NCBI GenBank assembly: GCA_947628635.1
Contig: CANRAX010000016.1
Location: 1 to 16,704, forward strand
DNA: 16,704 bases
Source: an uncultured Bacilli bacterium
Lineage (GTDB): Bacteria > Bacillota_I > Bacilli_A > RF39 > UBA660
Reading direction: 5' to 3'
Part shown: one piece after another, positions 7,761-15,497 of the stretch
Position numbering within the stretch: the first letter of the stretch is position 1
How the letters are laid out: the number at the start of each line of letters is the position of its first letter
Program-made: the position numbers and the translations under genes
The notes under the pieces: generated by a model
Database searches by the model: none
What the model was told of the DNA's origin: nothing
What the model saw: only the letters and a program-made list of their open reading frames with translations

Positions 7761-8939
7761 TTATAAATATAGATGTGATTTATATTTCCAAGCTGTTATT
7801 CTAATTACAGCTTCATTTAAAATGTTTTCATCTAGTATACCATTTTTTACAGCATTTAGCACCTCATTATACATTGTTATAAAGTCACTTGTAATAATCA
7901 TATCATTTCCAGCTTGTAAAGCAAGTATCGGAGCAGTTTTATCTTCTACGTAAGATTTAACAGCCTCCATTGCCAAATCATCTGTCATAATTATACCACT
8001 AAAACCTAAGTTATTTCTTAACTCAGAAATTACTTTACTACTTAAAGAAGCCGGATACTGACTATCAATAGCATTAACAATATTATGACTTACTAAAATA
8101 CTAGGTACTTGAGCTTTAATTCCTTCTATAAAAGGCAAATAGTTATTTTCTGTAAAATTTTCATACGGACTATCATCAATAGCTATACCTGTATGAGTAT
8201 CAACGTTATTGCCATAACCAGGAAAATGTTTTAGACAAGAATTAATTCCAAATTCATTACTATACTCAACCATATTTTTAACAAAATTAGCTGTTTGCAA
8301 AGCATCTTGACCAAAACTTCTTTCATAAATAAAAGCATTTTCATCTGTTGCTACATCAGCAACGGGAGCTAAATTTGTATTTATACCTAAACTTAATAAC
8401 AATTTAGCCTTTTCACTTTCGGTTTGCTTTAATAATTCAAAACCACCTGTATTATAAATTTCTTGAACAGAGGCAAATTTTTCATCACGAAATTCTTTAA
8501 AACGGCTGACTCTTGTAACCGTTCCACCTTCTTCATCAACAGCAATTATTAAAGGATATTTACTAAGTTTTTGATCATTGTCTATTTCTTCTTTTATACT
8601 TTCTTTGGTATGATTTTCAAAATCTTTAGCAAATAAAATATAACCACCAGGATAATAATCTTTTTCAACTGAAACATTATTGACATCATATCTTGTCAAA
8701 AATACTTGACCCACTTTTTCTTCCAAAGACATTTTATTAACAGTTTTTATAGCATCTTCATAATAATTTTCAAAGAGAAGACCCTTATATTTTTCAAGTA
8801 TTTCTTTAGAAACGGTTTCTTCTTTTTTCTTTTTAGCCGAACTTTTAGGCATATCACTTAAATAAACTTTTTTATAAATAGCAAAACCAAGTAGAGATAT
8901 TAATACAATAATTAATAAAGTTATTAATGTTTTTTTCAT
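7761..8939 (-). CDS. Membrane-anchored GH3 beta-N-acetylhexosaminidase (NagZ-like)
   Basis: A 392-residue glycoside hydrolase family 3 enzyme, expected to release terminal beta-N-acetylglucosamine from muropeptides outside the membrane. The N-terminus is MKK plus a hydrophobic stretch (residues ~4-20) with positive residues after it, a signal anchor. Family motifs: 'VDEEGGTVTR', 'KHFPGYGNNVDTHTG' with the acid/base His of the NagZ His-Asp dyad, and 'IIMTDDLAME' with the nucleophilic Asp. The classic GHG is GYG here, a variant I believe is common in Bacillota. An in-frame ATG at 8963 would add eight cytoplasmic residues; neither start has a strong Shine-Dalgarno, and 8939 is preferred because it gives a standard signal sequence. 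It sits between an RluA-type gene and asnS; role in wall recycling is inferred from family. Confidence 0.9.
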   Translation of the reverse strand: MKKTLITLLIIVLISLLGFAIYKKVYLSDMPKSSAKKKKEETVSKEILEKYKGLLFENYYEDAIKTVNKMSLEEKVGQVFLTRYDVNNVSVEKDYYPGGYILFAKDFENHTKESIKEEIDNDQKLSKYPLIIAVDEEGGTVTRVSRFKEFRDEKFASVQEIYNTGGFELLKQTESEKAKLLLSLGINTNLAPVADVATDENAFIYERSFGQDALQTANFVKNMVEYSNEFGINSCLKHFPGYGNNVDTHTGIAIDDSPYENFTENNYLPFIEGIKAQVPSILVSHNIVNAIDSQYPASLSSKVISELRNNLGFSGIIMTDDLAMEAVKSYVEDKTAPILALQAGNDMIITSDFITMYNEVLNAVKNGILDENILNEAVIRITAWKYKSHLYL

Positions 8940-9023
8940 ACAATCTTTTTCATCATAAAACATTTAATTTCTATTATGATTAAATCCTTTCTAAATATTT
9001 TAACTTAACTTCTAATTAGTTTA

Positions 9024-9872
9024 TTATTTCATTAAAGTTTTAAATTCATTTGGAATAGCTGTTTCAAAAAGTATTTCTTTTTTTAGATATGGATAATAAA
9101 TCTTTAACCTATTAGCATGTAAGTATAACCTAGTAAATTTATCATCTTTAAAACCATATTTTTTATCACCAACAATTGGATGTTTCAAATTACTAAGAGC
9201 TACCCTTATTTGATTTTTACGGCCTGTTTCAATATTAACTTTTAAAAGTGAATAGTTTTCCTTTTCTTTTAAAACTTTGTAATTAGTTATGGCTTTTTTA
9301 CCGGTTTTATTTTTCGCGACATAAACAAAATTAGTTTTTGTTTCTAAGAGATTTTCTTCAATATGATCTTCTTTTTTCTTTAACCTGCCATAAACAACAG
9401 CTGTGTATTCACGAAGAAGAACATAATCATTCCATTTCTCTTGAAGCATATTTTTCGTTTTTTCATCTTTAGCAAAAATTATTATTCCACTAGTATCTTT
9501 ATCAAGACGATGGACAATAAAAATTTTTTGAGATGGCTTGGAGGCTTTTAAATACTCTCTTACAATATGATAAAGTGTTTTTTCTTTCTCTTTATTAGTA
9601 GCAATCGTTAAAAGACCACTTGGTTTATTTATAACAATAATATGTTCATCTTCATAAATAATTTCAAAGGGAAGTGTTTTCTTATTTTTAGCATTAGTAT
9701 CTATTATAATTGTCATACCTGGATAAAGTTTATAATCATACTTTAAAATTTTACTATTATTAATAAAAATAGAGCCATGAGTTAAATATTGTTTAACTCT
9801 TTTTTTAGGCATATCCAAATTTTCATAAAGATAATCTAATAAAAGTGCCTCTTTCTTTACAATCAATTTCAT
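9024..9872 (-). CDS. RluA-family 23S rRNA pseudouridine synthase
   Basis: A 282-residue cytosolic enzyme that isomerises uridine to pseudouridine in rRNA. An S4-like RNA-binding segment occupies residues ~15-60 ('KKRVKQYLTHGSIFINN'). The catalytic domain begins at 'IIYEDEHIIVINKPSGLLT' and carries the RluA signature 'HRLDKDTSGI' with the catalytic Asp, then 'LLKVNIETGRKNQIRVAL', the RluA family C-terminal block. This architecture fits RluD/RluC/YlyB-type enzymes; the target uridine cannot be told from sequence. The frame extends to 9917, but that ATG is upstream of the promoter -10 box; the ATG at 9872 has GGTGAT in front and is preferred. It is probably the first gene of the unit with the GH3 hydrolase and asnS. 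Confidence 0.93.
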   Translation of the reverse strand: MKLIVKKEALLLDYLYENLDMPKKRVKQYLTHGSIFINNSKILKYDYKLYPGMTIIIDTNAKNKKTLPFEIIYEDEHIIVINKPSGLLTIATNKEKEKTLYHIVREYLKASKPSQKIFIVHRLDKDTSGIIIFAKDEKTKNMLQEKWNDYVLLREYTAVVYGRLKKKEDHIEENLLETKTNFVYVAKNKTGKKAITNYKVLKEKENYSLLKVNIETGRKNQIRVALSNLKHPIVGDKKYGFKDDKFTRLYLHANRLKIYYPYLKKEILFETAIPNEFKTLMK

Positions 9873-9890
9873 ACAATCACCATTTATTTG

Positions 9891-9919
9891 ATTATACAAT
9901 ATTTTTACCAAAAGCACAA
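9891..9919 (-). promoter_or_regulatory. Sigma-A promoter for the RluA-type gene
   Basis: TTGTGC (9914-9919) and TATAAT (9891-9896) on the minus strand, separated by exactly 17 bases. The transcript would start near 9884 with a leader of about a dozen bases before the ATG at 9872, which also rules out the longer start. Confidence 0.6.
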
Positions 9920-9922
9920 AAG

Positions 9923-9958
9923 AAAAAGAAAAGATGTTTTTTAAGCATTTTTCTTTTT
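9923..9958 (-). terminator. AT-rich terminator after htpG
   Basis: On the minus strand AAAAAGAAAAATG pairs with CATCTTTTCTTTTT (one bulge) across a 9-base loop, with a T-rich continuation. It starts within ten bases of the htpG stop codon. The stem is mostly A-T, so strength is uncertain. Confidence 0.55.
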
Positions 9959-9965
9959 AAACAAT

Positions 9966-11846
9966 TTATTTAGCAATGGCTTCACAAATTAAACGACTAA
10001 TTTCTGTTGGATCATCAATTGGTAAACCAGCAATCATTTTAGCTTCACTATATAAAATCTTAGTATATTTTTTAAATTCTTCTTTATCATCCTTATATAA
10101 TTTTTTTAATTTGGCACTGATTGGATGTTTTTCATTAATTTCCAAAATAGTTTGAGCCTTAATTCCCATATCATTTGGCATAGTATCAAAGACTTTTTGC
10201 ATTTCGATTGATACATCACCTTTAGTGGTTAAGCAAACAGGATGATTTTTTAATTTATTACTAAATCGAACTTCACTAACTTCTTTAATTTCATCAGCCA
10301 TTTCTTTAAGTAAAGCACTGTTTCCTTCATTAACTTTCTTTGTAGCTTCTTTATCTTCTTCACTTTCTAAATCTAAATCACCACTTTCAACATTAATAAA
10401 TTTCTTACCATCATATTCTTGTAAAGCGGTAACAGCGAAAGAATCTACATAATCAGTTAAATATAAAATATCAAAATCTTTTTCTTTAACTTGCTCAACT
10501 TGTGGTAAATCTTTTACTTTTTCAATAGAAGAACCAGCTGCATAATAAATAACATCTTGTTCTTTTGGCATAGCTTTTACATATTCACTTAAAGTAATAA
10601 GTTTTTCTTTTTTAGCTGAATAAAACATTATTAAATCTTTTAACTTATCTTTATCTTGACCAAAATTATTATAAATACCATATTTTAGTTGCATACCAAA
10701 TGTCTTAAAGAAAGAAATATAATTTTCACGATCATTTTTAAGCATATCTTCTAATTCTTTACGAATTTTACTTTCAATATTTTTAGCAATTAATTTTAAG
10801 TTATGAGATTCTTGTAACATTTCTCTTGAAATATTTAATGACAAATCCTCACTATCAACTACACCTTTAACAAAGCTGAAATAATCTGGCAATAAATCAG
10901 CACACTTTTCCATAATCATAACACCATTAGTATAAAGGCTTAAACCTTTTTCATAATCTTGAGTATAAAAATCATATGGAGCATGACTTGGTATAAATAA
11001 TAGGGCTTTATAAGAACACATTCCTTCGACTGAAGAAGAAATTACTTTTAATGGCTTATCATAATCACTAAATTTATCCATATAAAAATTATTATAGTCT
11101 TCTTCACTTACGTCTTTTTTGTTCTTCTTCCAAATAGGAACCATACTATTTAAAGTTTCTATTTCTTTTTTATCTTCATATTTGTTCTTTTTTTCATCAA
11201 CTAACTCATGATGAGTAACTTCCATTTTAATTGGATAACTTATATAATCTGAATACTTTTTAACTAAGTTTTTAATTTCATATTCATCTAAATATTTTGA
11301 ATATTCAAATTCTTCAGTATCTTCCTTTAAATATAAAGTTATTTCTGTACCAATACTATCTTTTTTAGCTTTCTTTATAGTATAGCCATCAACGCCCTCA
11401 CTTTCCCAAGTATAACTATCAGTATCATCAATACTTTTTGAAGTAACTTTTATTTTATTACTAACCATAAAAGCAGAGTAAAAACCAACTCCAAATTGAC
11501 CAATAATATCAATTTGTTCCTTTTTAGTCATATTTTCTTTAAAAGATAAACTACCACTTTTGGCAATAGTACCTAAGTTTTCTTCTAATTCTTCCTTAGA
11601 CATACCACAACCACTATCACTAATAGTAATTAATCTTTTATCTTTATCAAAACTGATATTGATTTCTAAAGAATCTTTTTTTACTTTAACTGCCTTATCA
11701 GTTAGACTACGATAATATAGTTTATCTAAAGCATCACTAGCATTAGAAATTAACTCCCTTAAAAATATATCCTTATTTGTATAAATAGAATTAATCATTA
11801 AATCTAAAAGTCTTTTAGATTCAGACTTAAATTCTTTCTTTTCCAT
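9966..11846 (-). CDS. htpG: HtpG, bacterial Hsp90 chaperone
   Basis: A 626-residue cytosolic Hsp90-family chaperone, full length. The N-terminal GHKL ATPase shows 'ELISNASDALDKL' with Glu31 and Asn35, 'DSGCGM', 'GTIAKSGS' and the lid segment 'IGQFGVGFYSAFMV'. The middle domain has 'SLNISREMLQ', which carries the catalytic-loop arginine. The C-terminal dimerisation domain runs to 'SRLICEAIAK'. The start at 11846 is supported by GGGAGG (11854-11859) seven bases upstream; the frame opens six codons earlier. It stands alone, with a terminator on each side, and its promoter overlaps a CIRCE operator, so control by the heat-shock repressor HrcA is expected. Confidence 0.97.
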   Translation of the reverse strand: MEKKEFKSESKRLLDLMINSIYTNKDIFLRELISNASDALDKLYYRSLTDKAVKVKKDSLEINISFDKDKRLITISDSGCGMSKEELEENLGTIAKSGSLSFKENMTKKEQIDIIGQFGVGFYSAFMVSNKIKVTSKSIDDTDSYTWESEGVDGYTIKKAKKDSIGTEITLYLKEDTEEFEYSKYLDEYEIKNLVKKYSDYISYPIKMEVTHHELVDEKKNKYEDKKEIETLNSMVPIWKKNKKDVSEEDYNNFYMDKFSDYDKPLKVISSSVEGMCSYKALLFIPSHAPYDFYTQDYEKGLSLYTNGVMIMEKCADLLPDYFSFVKGVVDSEDLSLNISREMLQESHNLKLIAKNIESKIRKELEDMLKNDRENYISFFKTFGMQLKYGIYNNFGQDKDKLKDLIMFYSAKKEKLITLSEYVKAMPKEQDVIYYAAGSSIEKVKDLPQVEQVKEKDFDILYLTDYVDSFAVTALQEYDGKKFINVESGDLDLESEEDKEATKKVNEGNSALLKEMADEIKEVSEVRFSNKLKNHPVCLTTKGDVSIEMQKVFDTMPNDMGIKAQTILEINEKHPISAKLKKLYKDDKEEFKKYTKILYSEAKMIAGLPIDDPTEISRLICEAIAK

Positions 11847-11869
11847 AATTATTCCTCCCAACACTTTTA

Positions 11870-11898
11870 TTTATAACACTATTTTTAGCAGTTGTCAA
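11870..11898 (-). promoter_or_regulatory. Sigma-A promoter of htpG
   Basis: A perfect TTGACA (11893-11898) and TATAAA (11870-11875) with a 17-base spacer on the minus strand, about 25 bases upstream of the htpG start. Confidence 0.85.
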
Positions 11899-11911
11899 CA
11901 CAGAGTGCCAA
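11885..11911 (-). promoter_or_regulatory. CIRCE operator (HrcA site) overlapping the htpG promoter
   Basis: The minus strand reads TTGGCACTC, nine bases, AACTGCTAA. The CIRCE consensus is TTAGCACTC-N9-GAGTGCTAA, so the arms match 8/9 and 7/9 with the exact spacing. The -35 TTGACA lies inside the element, the right place for repression. HrcA itself is not in the window. Confidence 0.75.
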
Positions 11912-11938
11912 ATATTTAAAAAGATATTTTAAGAAAAG

Positions 11939-11968
11939 CAAAAAAAGAAGTAATTAATTTTACCTCTT
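11939..11968 (-). terminator. Rho-independent terminator after the SpoIID-like gene
   Basis: On the minus strand AAGAGGTAA pairs with TTACTTCTT (one G-U wobble) across a 6-base loop and runs straight into a T tract ending TTTTTGC. It closes the LysM/SpoIID-like operon and separates it from htpG. Confidence 0.8.
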
Positions 11969-11990
11969 AAAAATATAATCTAAATTTTTA

Positions 11991-13334
11991 TTATTTGGAC
12001 AATTCAACAATTTTATTCCAAGTCGTTGGACCAACTACTCCATTTACTTCCAAACCATTATTAGCTTGTATAGCTTTAACTGATCTTTCTGTTAAACTAT
12101 CATACGTACCATTAACAATAACACCTGGAATGCTTTGCTTTTTTTCACAAATTAAATATAAAAATTTTTGTAAATTAATAATATCTTCTCCTGCCATATC
12201 TTTAAGTAAATATCTTCCTGGATAAAATTCATTTACATTACATAAACAATCCGTTGGAACTTTGGAAATAGTTTGTTTATAAGCCTCTTTTAAAGCCCGC
12301 CAAGTATTAGCTGTAACTTCTCCCGTTGCGGTTATATCATATTTATTTTGAAAAGCAATTACCATTTGTCTTGTATTTTCTGTAAAGGTATCACTATTTA
12401 AATTTAAAAAAGGAATGTCTGGATCAAAATAAGCAATTACATTTAAATAATAGTTAAGAGTATTAATATAGCTACCAGTATCACCCAATTGTAACTTATT
12501 GCCAAAAAGAACTGTTGCCTCATCTTCACTAATGCCTTCAGAATATAAATTACTTATATTTTTTACAGCATTATACAAATACTTAATTTTATACCAAGTA
12601 GTTTTATCAACTATTCCTGTTACTTGTAAGTTAAATATTTCTTGAAATTTTTTTACAGCATTTTCTGTTTCTACCGTAAAATAAATGCTATCATCCGTAA
12701 TAGCTGGTATAGCTGGATAATTTCTACCTATTCTATTAAGCTGTGTTTTTATCATTCGAACAAAATCTCCTGATGTTCCAAGTTCAACTGGAAATCCTGG
12801 ATAACTAGCAATATTTTCTTCTACGGGAGCATTATATATTATTTTTATATCGTTACCATAGTAATTTTTTAGTATTTCTAAAGGATTTTTCCCTTGATTT
12901 GCTAAAGTAACACTACCCCATTGGGAAAGACCATCACACTTTGTAACTCGGCCATCACAATATTGAGCAAATAAAGGTTGTACTTGATCTTCTTTGACAA
13001 TATAGTTATTAAAATATTCATCAACTACTTGAGATATTGTTTCAAAAAATTGTCTATTCTCACCAAAAGATTGGTCATATACAGAACTACTTGTTATATC
13101 AAAGTTATATCCTTTTGAGGGATACCATTCATTATAAACTCTATTTAAAGCAAATGATATTTCCGCTAACACATTAGCCTTTATAGCGTCAATTGGCCAA
13201 TTGGGATAGATTTCCCCTGAAGCAACATTTTTAATATATTCATCAAAAGGAACAGTAACATTCTTAGCTGTTTCATCAGGAGTACCTAAATGAACAGTAA
13301 TAACCGTTGGAATAATAGGACTTCTAATTGCCAT
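11991..13334 (-). CDS. SpoIID/LytB-like domain protein with three peptidoglycan-binding domains
   Basis: A 447-residue protein without a signal peptide. Residues ~10-175 match the SpoIID/LytB pattern: 'VPFDEYIKNVASGEIYPNW' with Glu41 at the place of the SpoIID lytic transglycosylase glutamate, then 'KANVLAEISFALNRVY', and 'DGLSQWGSVTLANQG', 'ILKNYYG'. Cys126 and Cys133 flank the segment where zinc-binding cysteines occur in clostridial SpoIID. Three PG_binding_1 repeats follow at about 190-255, 275-350 and 372-445, each ending in a 'G.V...TW' motif. This layout is familiar from clostridial spore-associated or cortex-related proteins; that link is from memory of the family. The start overlaps the previous gene by 11 bases and has AAGGAG upstream. 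Either it acts inside the cell (for example a mother cell) or it leaves by a non-Sec route. A terminator follows closely. Confidence 0.9.
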   Translation of the reverse strand: MAIRSPIIPTVITVHLGTPDETAKNVTVPFDEYIKNVASGEIYPNWPIDAIKANVLAEISFALNRVYNEWYPSKGYNFDITSSSVYDQSFGENRQFFETISQVVDEYFNNYIVKEDQVQPLFAQYCDGRVTKCDGLSQWGSVTLANQGKNPLEILKNYYGNDIKIIYNAPVEENIASYPGFPVELGTSGDFVRMIKTQLNRIGRNYPAIPAITDDSIYFTVETENAVKKFQEIFNLQVTGIVDKTTWYKIKYLYNAVKNISNLYSEGISEDEATVLFGNKLQLGDTGSYINTLNYYLNVIAYFDPDIPFLNLNSDTFTENTRQMVIAFQNKYDITATGEVTANTWRALKEAYKQTISKVPTDCLCNVNEFYPGRYLLKDMAGEDIINLQKFLYLICEKKQSIPGVIVNGTYDSLTERSVKAIQANNGLEVNGVVGPTTWNKIVELSK

Positions 13335-13749
13335 TTTGTTCTACTCCTTCCAAATCTACCAATGGAGTCATTCTAACATATTGAATTACTTTAATATTAC
13401 CAAGCATTCCTATTTGATACTGTTTAATTGTTTCATATCCCACATGTATTGCAGTCATATCATAAATTGTATATAATGGAGCTTCCATTGTCATTGTTGT
13501 AGCATTAACAGGAGCTGGTAAAGAAATATTATCGATTATACCACTACTGTCAGTTCGCCCACTAAAAAAGACAACTTTTTTATTACCAATAGTTTTAAAA
13601 ATAACAATTTCACAATCAGCAATAGGTACAGCTTTATAGGCTGTAAAAACTTGAACCTTTAAAGTACCTTTACTAGGATTTTCACTAGCAAACTCTGGAT
13701 AAAGATTTGTTTTTTGAAATTCTTCAAAAGTAATAATTTCTGGGTTCAT
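13324..13749 (-). CDS. Small beta-sandwich (carboxypeptidase-regulatory/Ig-like) protein
   Basis: A 141-residue protein with no signal peptide. Residues ~27-75 have the strand pattern of a carboxypeptidase-regulatory or transthyretin-like domain: 'GTLKVQVFTAYKAVPIADCEI', 'GRTDSSGIIDNISLPAP', in which the TDSSG turn is typical. The C-terminus ends 'VIQYVRMTPLVDLEG'. It starts at a TAATG overlap with the LysM gene stop, so translation is coupled, and has AAAGGAGG, an almost full Shine-Dalgarno, upstream. Its own TAG stop lies 11 bases inside the SpoIID-like gene. I recall similar small proteins encoded next to SpoIID/peptidoglycan-binding genes in clostridia, perhaps as structural partners. Precise role unknown. 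Confidence 0.8.
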   Translation of the reverse strand: MNPEIITFEEFQKTNLYPEFASENPSKGTLKVQVFTAYKAVPIADCEIVIFKTIGNKKVVFFSGRTDSSGIIDNISLPAPVNATTMTMEAPLYTIYDMTAIHVGYETIKQYQIGMLGNIKVIQYVRMTPLVDLEGVEQNGN

Positions 13750-14597
13750 TAACTAACCTCCTTTATTTTTAAAATTTGGCCAATACTTAAATTATTACTT
13801 GTTAAATTATTTAAAGTTTTAATACTTTCAACTGTAACATTATAATTTCTTGCAATATTATATAAATTATCCCCTTTTTTAACGGTATAAGTTAAATATT
13901 GTGGTTCTACATATCCTTCACCATAACAAGTTGATCCAATTGGAATTGCATTATCTTTTTCGGGAATTACTTTTAATTGTTGACCAATACTTATAACATT
14001 ACTTTTCAAATTATTTATTTCAATTAATTTAGCTACACTCATATTATATTTCTTCGCAATCGAATATAGGCTGTCACCTTTTTTGACAATATAAATCAAA
14101 TAGTCATTATCAAAAGCTTCATCAAGCATAGTATTATAAGGTATCTTAAGTTGTTGTCCAACAGTTAAGACATCTGTCGTTAAATTATTGATATCTTTAA
14201 TTTTTTGAGTAGTTGTATTATTCTTTTTCGCAATTGAATATAAGGTATCTCCTATTCTTACAGTGTAAATTGTATAGCCAAAAGGCTCATCTTGGACATT
14301 ATCATTTACAGGTATTCGCAATTGCTGTCCTATACTTAAAGTATTACTCTTTAAATTATTTAAATTTTTTATTTGATCAACTGTTACACCATAATTAGAA
14401 GCAATTGAATAAAGTGTATCTCCTTTTTTAACAATATATAAAATAGTAGTATTAATAGAAGGTATCATTAATGTTTGTCCTACATTGATAGTATTATTTG
14501 CAAGGTTATTAGCTGTCTTTATATCTTGAACACTTACGCCAAATTGTTTACTAATACCATATAAAGTGTCCCCTTTTTGAACTATATATGTTTGCAT
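13749..14597 (-). CDS. Five-LysM-domain protein without signal peptide
   Basis: A 282-residue protein made almost wholly of five LysM domains, which bind N-acetylglucosamine chains of peptidoglycan. They lie at about residues 2-46, 52-96, 110-153, 167-211 and 235-279, each beginning 'Y.V..GD.LY.IA' and ending 'IGQ.L.I'. Linkers carry acidic or proline-rich stretches. There is no catalytic domain and no signal peptide: the first LysM starts at residue 2. The ATG at 14597 is preferred because GAGGTG precedes it by four bases, while the upstream in-frame ATG lies inside that site. It heads a coupled operon with the beta-sandwich and SpoIID-like proteins. Signal-less LysM proteins are known as mother-cell-made spore coat and cortex-interface proteins (SafA type); a cytosolic protein binding wall fragments is the alternative. 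Confidence 0.92.
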   Translation of the reverse strand: MQTYIVQKGDTLYGISKQFGVSVQDIKTANNLANNTINVGQTLMIPSINTTILYIVKKGDTLYSIASNYGVTVDQIKNLNNLKSNTLSIGQQLRIPVNDNVQDEPFGYTIYTVRIGDTLYSIAKKNNTTTQKIKDINNLTTDVLTVGQQLKIPYNTMLDEAFDNDYLIYIVKKGDSLYSIAKKYNMSVAKLIEINNLKSNVISIGQQLKVIPEKDNAIPIGSTCYGEGYVEPQYLTYTVKKGDNLYNIARNYNVTVESIKTLNNLTSNNLSIGQILKIKEVS

Positions 14598-14691
14598 ATT
14601 CCACCTCATTTAAGTATATGCAAATTTAATAATTATTTATGACCAAATTCCTTTTTAGATTTTGTAAAGAACTACTAAACAGAAAAAATTG

Positions 14692-14742
14692 CAAATAAAA
14701 AAATCATCCTAATTTCTAGAATTCCAAAATTTTAAGATGATT
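14692..14742 (-). terminator. Strong rho-independent terminator after the metallopeptidase gene
   Basis: On the minus strand AATCATCTTAA pairs with TTAGGATGATT (11 pairs including one wobble), and the second arm continues into TTTTTTTATTTG. It begins eight bases after the peptidase stop codon. Confidence 0.8.
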
Positions 14743-14750
14743 ATATTCAT

Positions 14751-15458
14751 TTATTTTTTACAATTTTTACTTTCTAACTTTTCATCATAATAATCAAACA
14801 TTTTCTGAATTATATCATTACCAAGTTGACTAATTTTTAAAAAATCAGACATTAAATCTTTAAATTGTTTAGTACTTAATGTTTCTGATAAATATTTTAT
14901 AGATAAATAACTTAAGTCATAACCATTATAATTTTCATTAACAAAAGTATCTCCATGATCTAAAGTATTTATCGGTGGTATTATTTTTGTTTTTTCTCTA
15001 ACAGCAAAATAAAATTTTTTAAAAGCTGAACTTACTAGAGAGTCTTTTTCTCCTGACATAAATTGTGCCATACCTTCATCATACCAAACTATTCTTTTTG
15101 AATAGTCATTATTTAGTATATACTTCATATATAAAATATGAAACAACTCATGACTAGCAGTATATAGTCTTTCCAATTGAGACTTAGGATTTATATAAGC
15201 ATTTACCATTCCATTATCATAAGTTCCTTTAGCATATTTAGGTAAAGAATATCTTTCACCTCTCAAAGAATATATAAATTCTCTAAATTCGTCTAAATCA
15301 TCAAAATAATTAACAACAATTTGCTCATTATCAGAAATGTTAAAGAATAATTTAAATTCTTTTATCTTTTTATTAAGTAATAAAACAGTTGCTTTTGCTA
15401 AATTTTCTAAGCTAGCTGAATAATTTATTTCACATAACTCTTCTTTTATTTTTTTCAA
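14751..15458 (-). CDS. Putative zinc metallopeptidase (HExxH, gluzincin type)
   Basis: A 235-residue protein with 'SHELFH' (His103, Glu104, His107) and, about 20 residues on, 'WYDEGMAQF' in which Glu128 would be the third zinc ligand. This spacing and the 'DEG.A.F' motif are typical of gluzincins (M1/peptidase_MA-like). No signal peptide or membrane helix is visible, so an intracellular site is likely unless export is unusual. Start choice: the frame can open at a GTG at 15467, but that codon lies within the Shine-Dalgarno AAGGTGG; a TTG at 15458, five bases after it, is preferred, and no ATG is near. It follows an unrecognised protein by 39 bases and ends at a strong terminator, so the two probably form a two-gene operon. 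Substrate unknown. Confidence 0.8.
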   Translation of the reverse strand: MKKIKEELCEINYSASLENLAKATVLLLNKKIKEFKLFFNISDNEQIVVNYFDDLDEFREFIYSLRGERYSLPKYAKGTYDNGMVNAYINPKSQLERLYTASHELFHILYMKYILNNDYSKRIVWYDEGMAQFMSGEKDSLVSSAFKKFYFAVREKTKIIPPINTLDHGDTFVNENYNGYDLSYLSIKYLSETLSTKQFKDLMSDFLKISQLGNDIIQKMFDYYDEKLESKNCKK

Positions 15459-15463
15459 TTTTA

Positions 15464-15470
15464 CCACCTT
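15464..15470 (-). promoter_or_regulatory. Ribosome binding site deciding a TTG start
   Basis: AAGGTGG on the minus strand, five bases before TTG at 15458. It contains the alternative GTG start codon, which therefore cannot use it. Confidence 0.5.
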
Positions 15471-15497
15471 GCTTACTTTAATTTATTATAAATACTG

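Noticed and set aside
14600..14700. -10-like TATACT upstream of the LysM gene
   Set aside because: It would place the transcript start inside the ribosome binding site and has no -35 at a workable distance.
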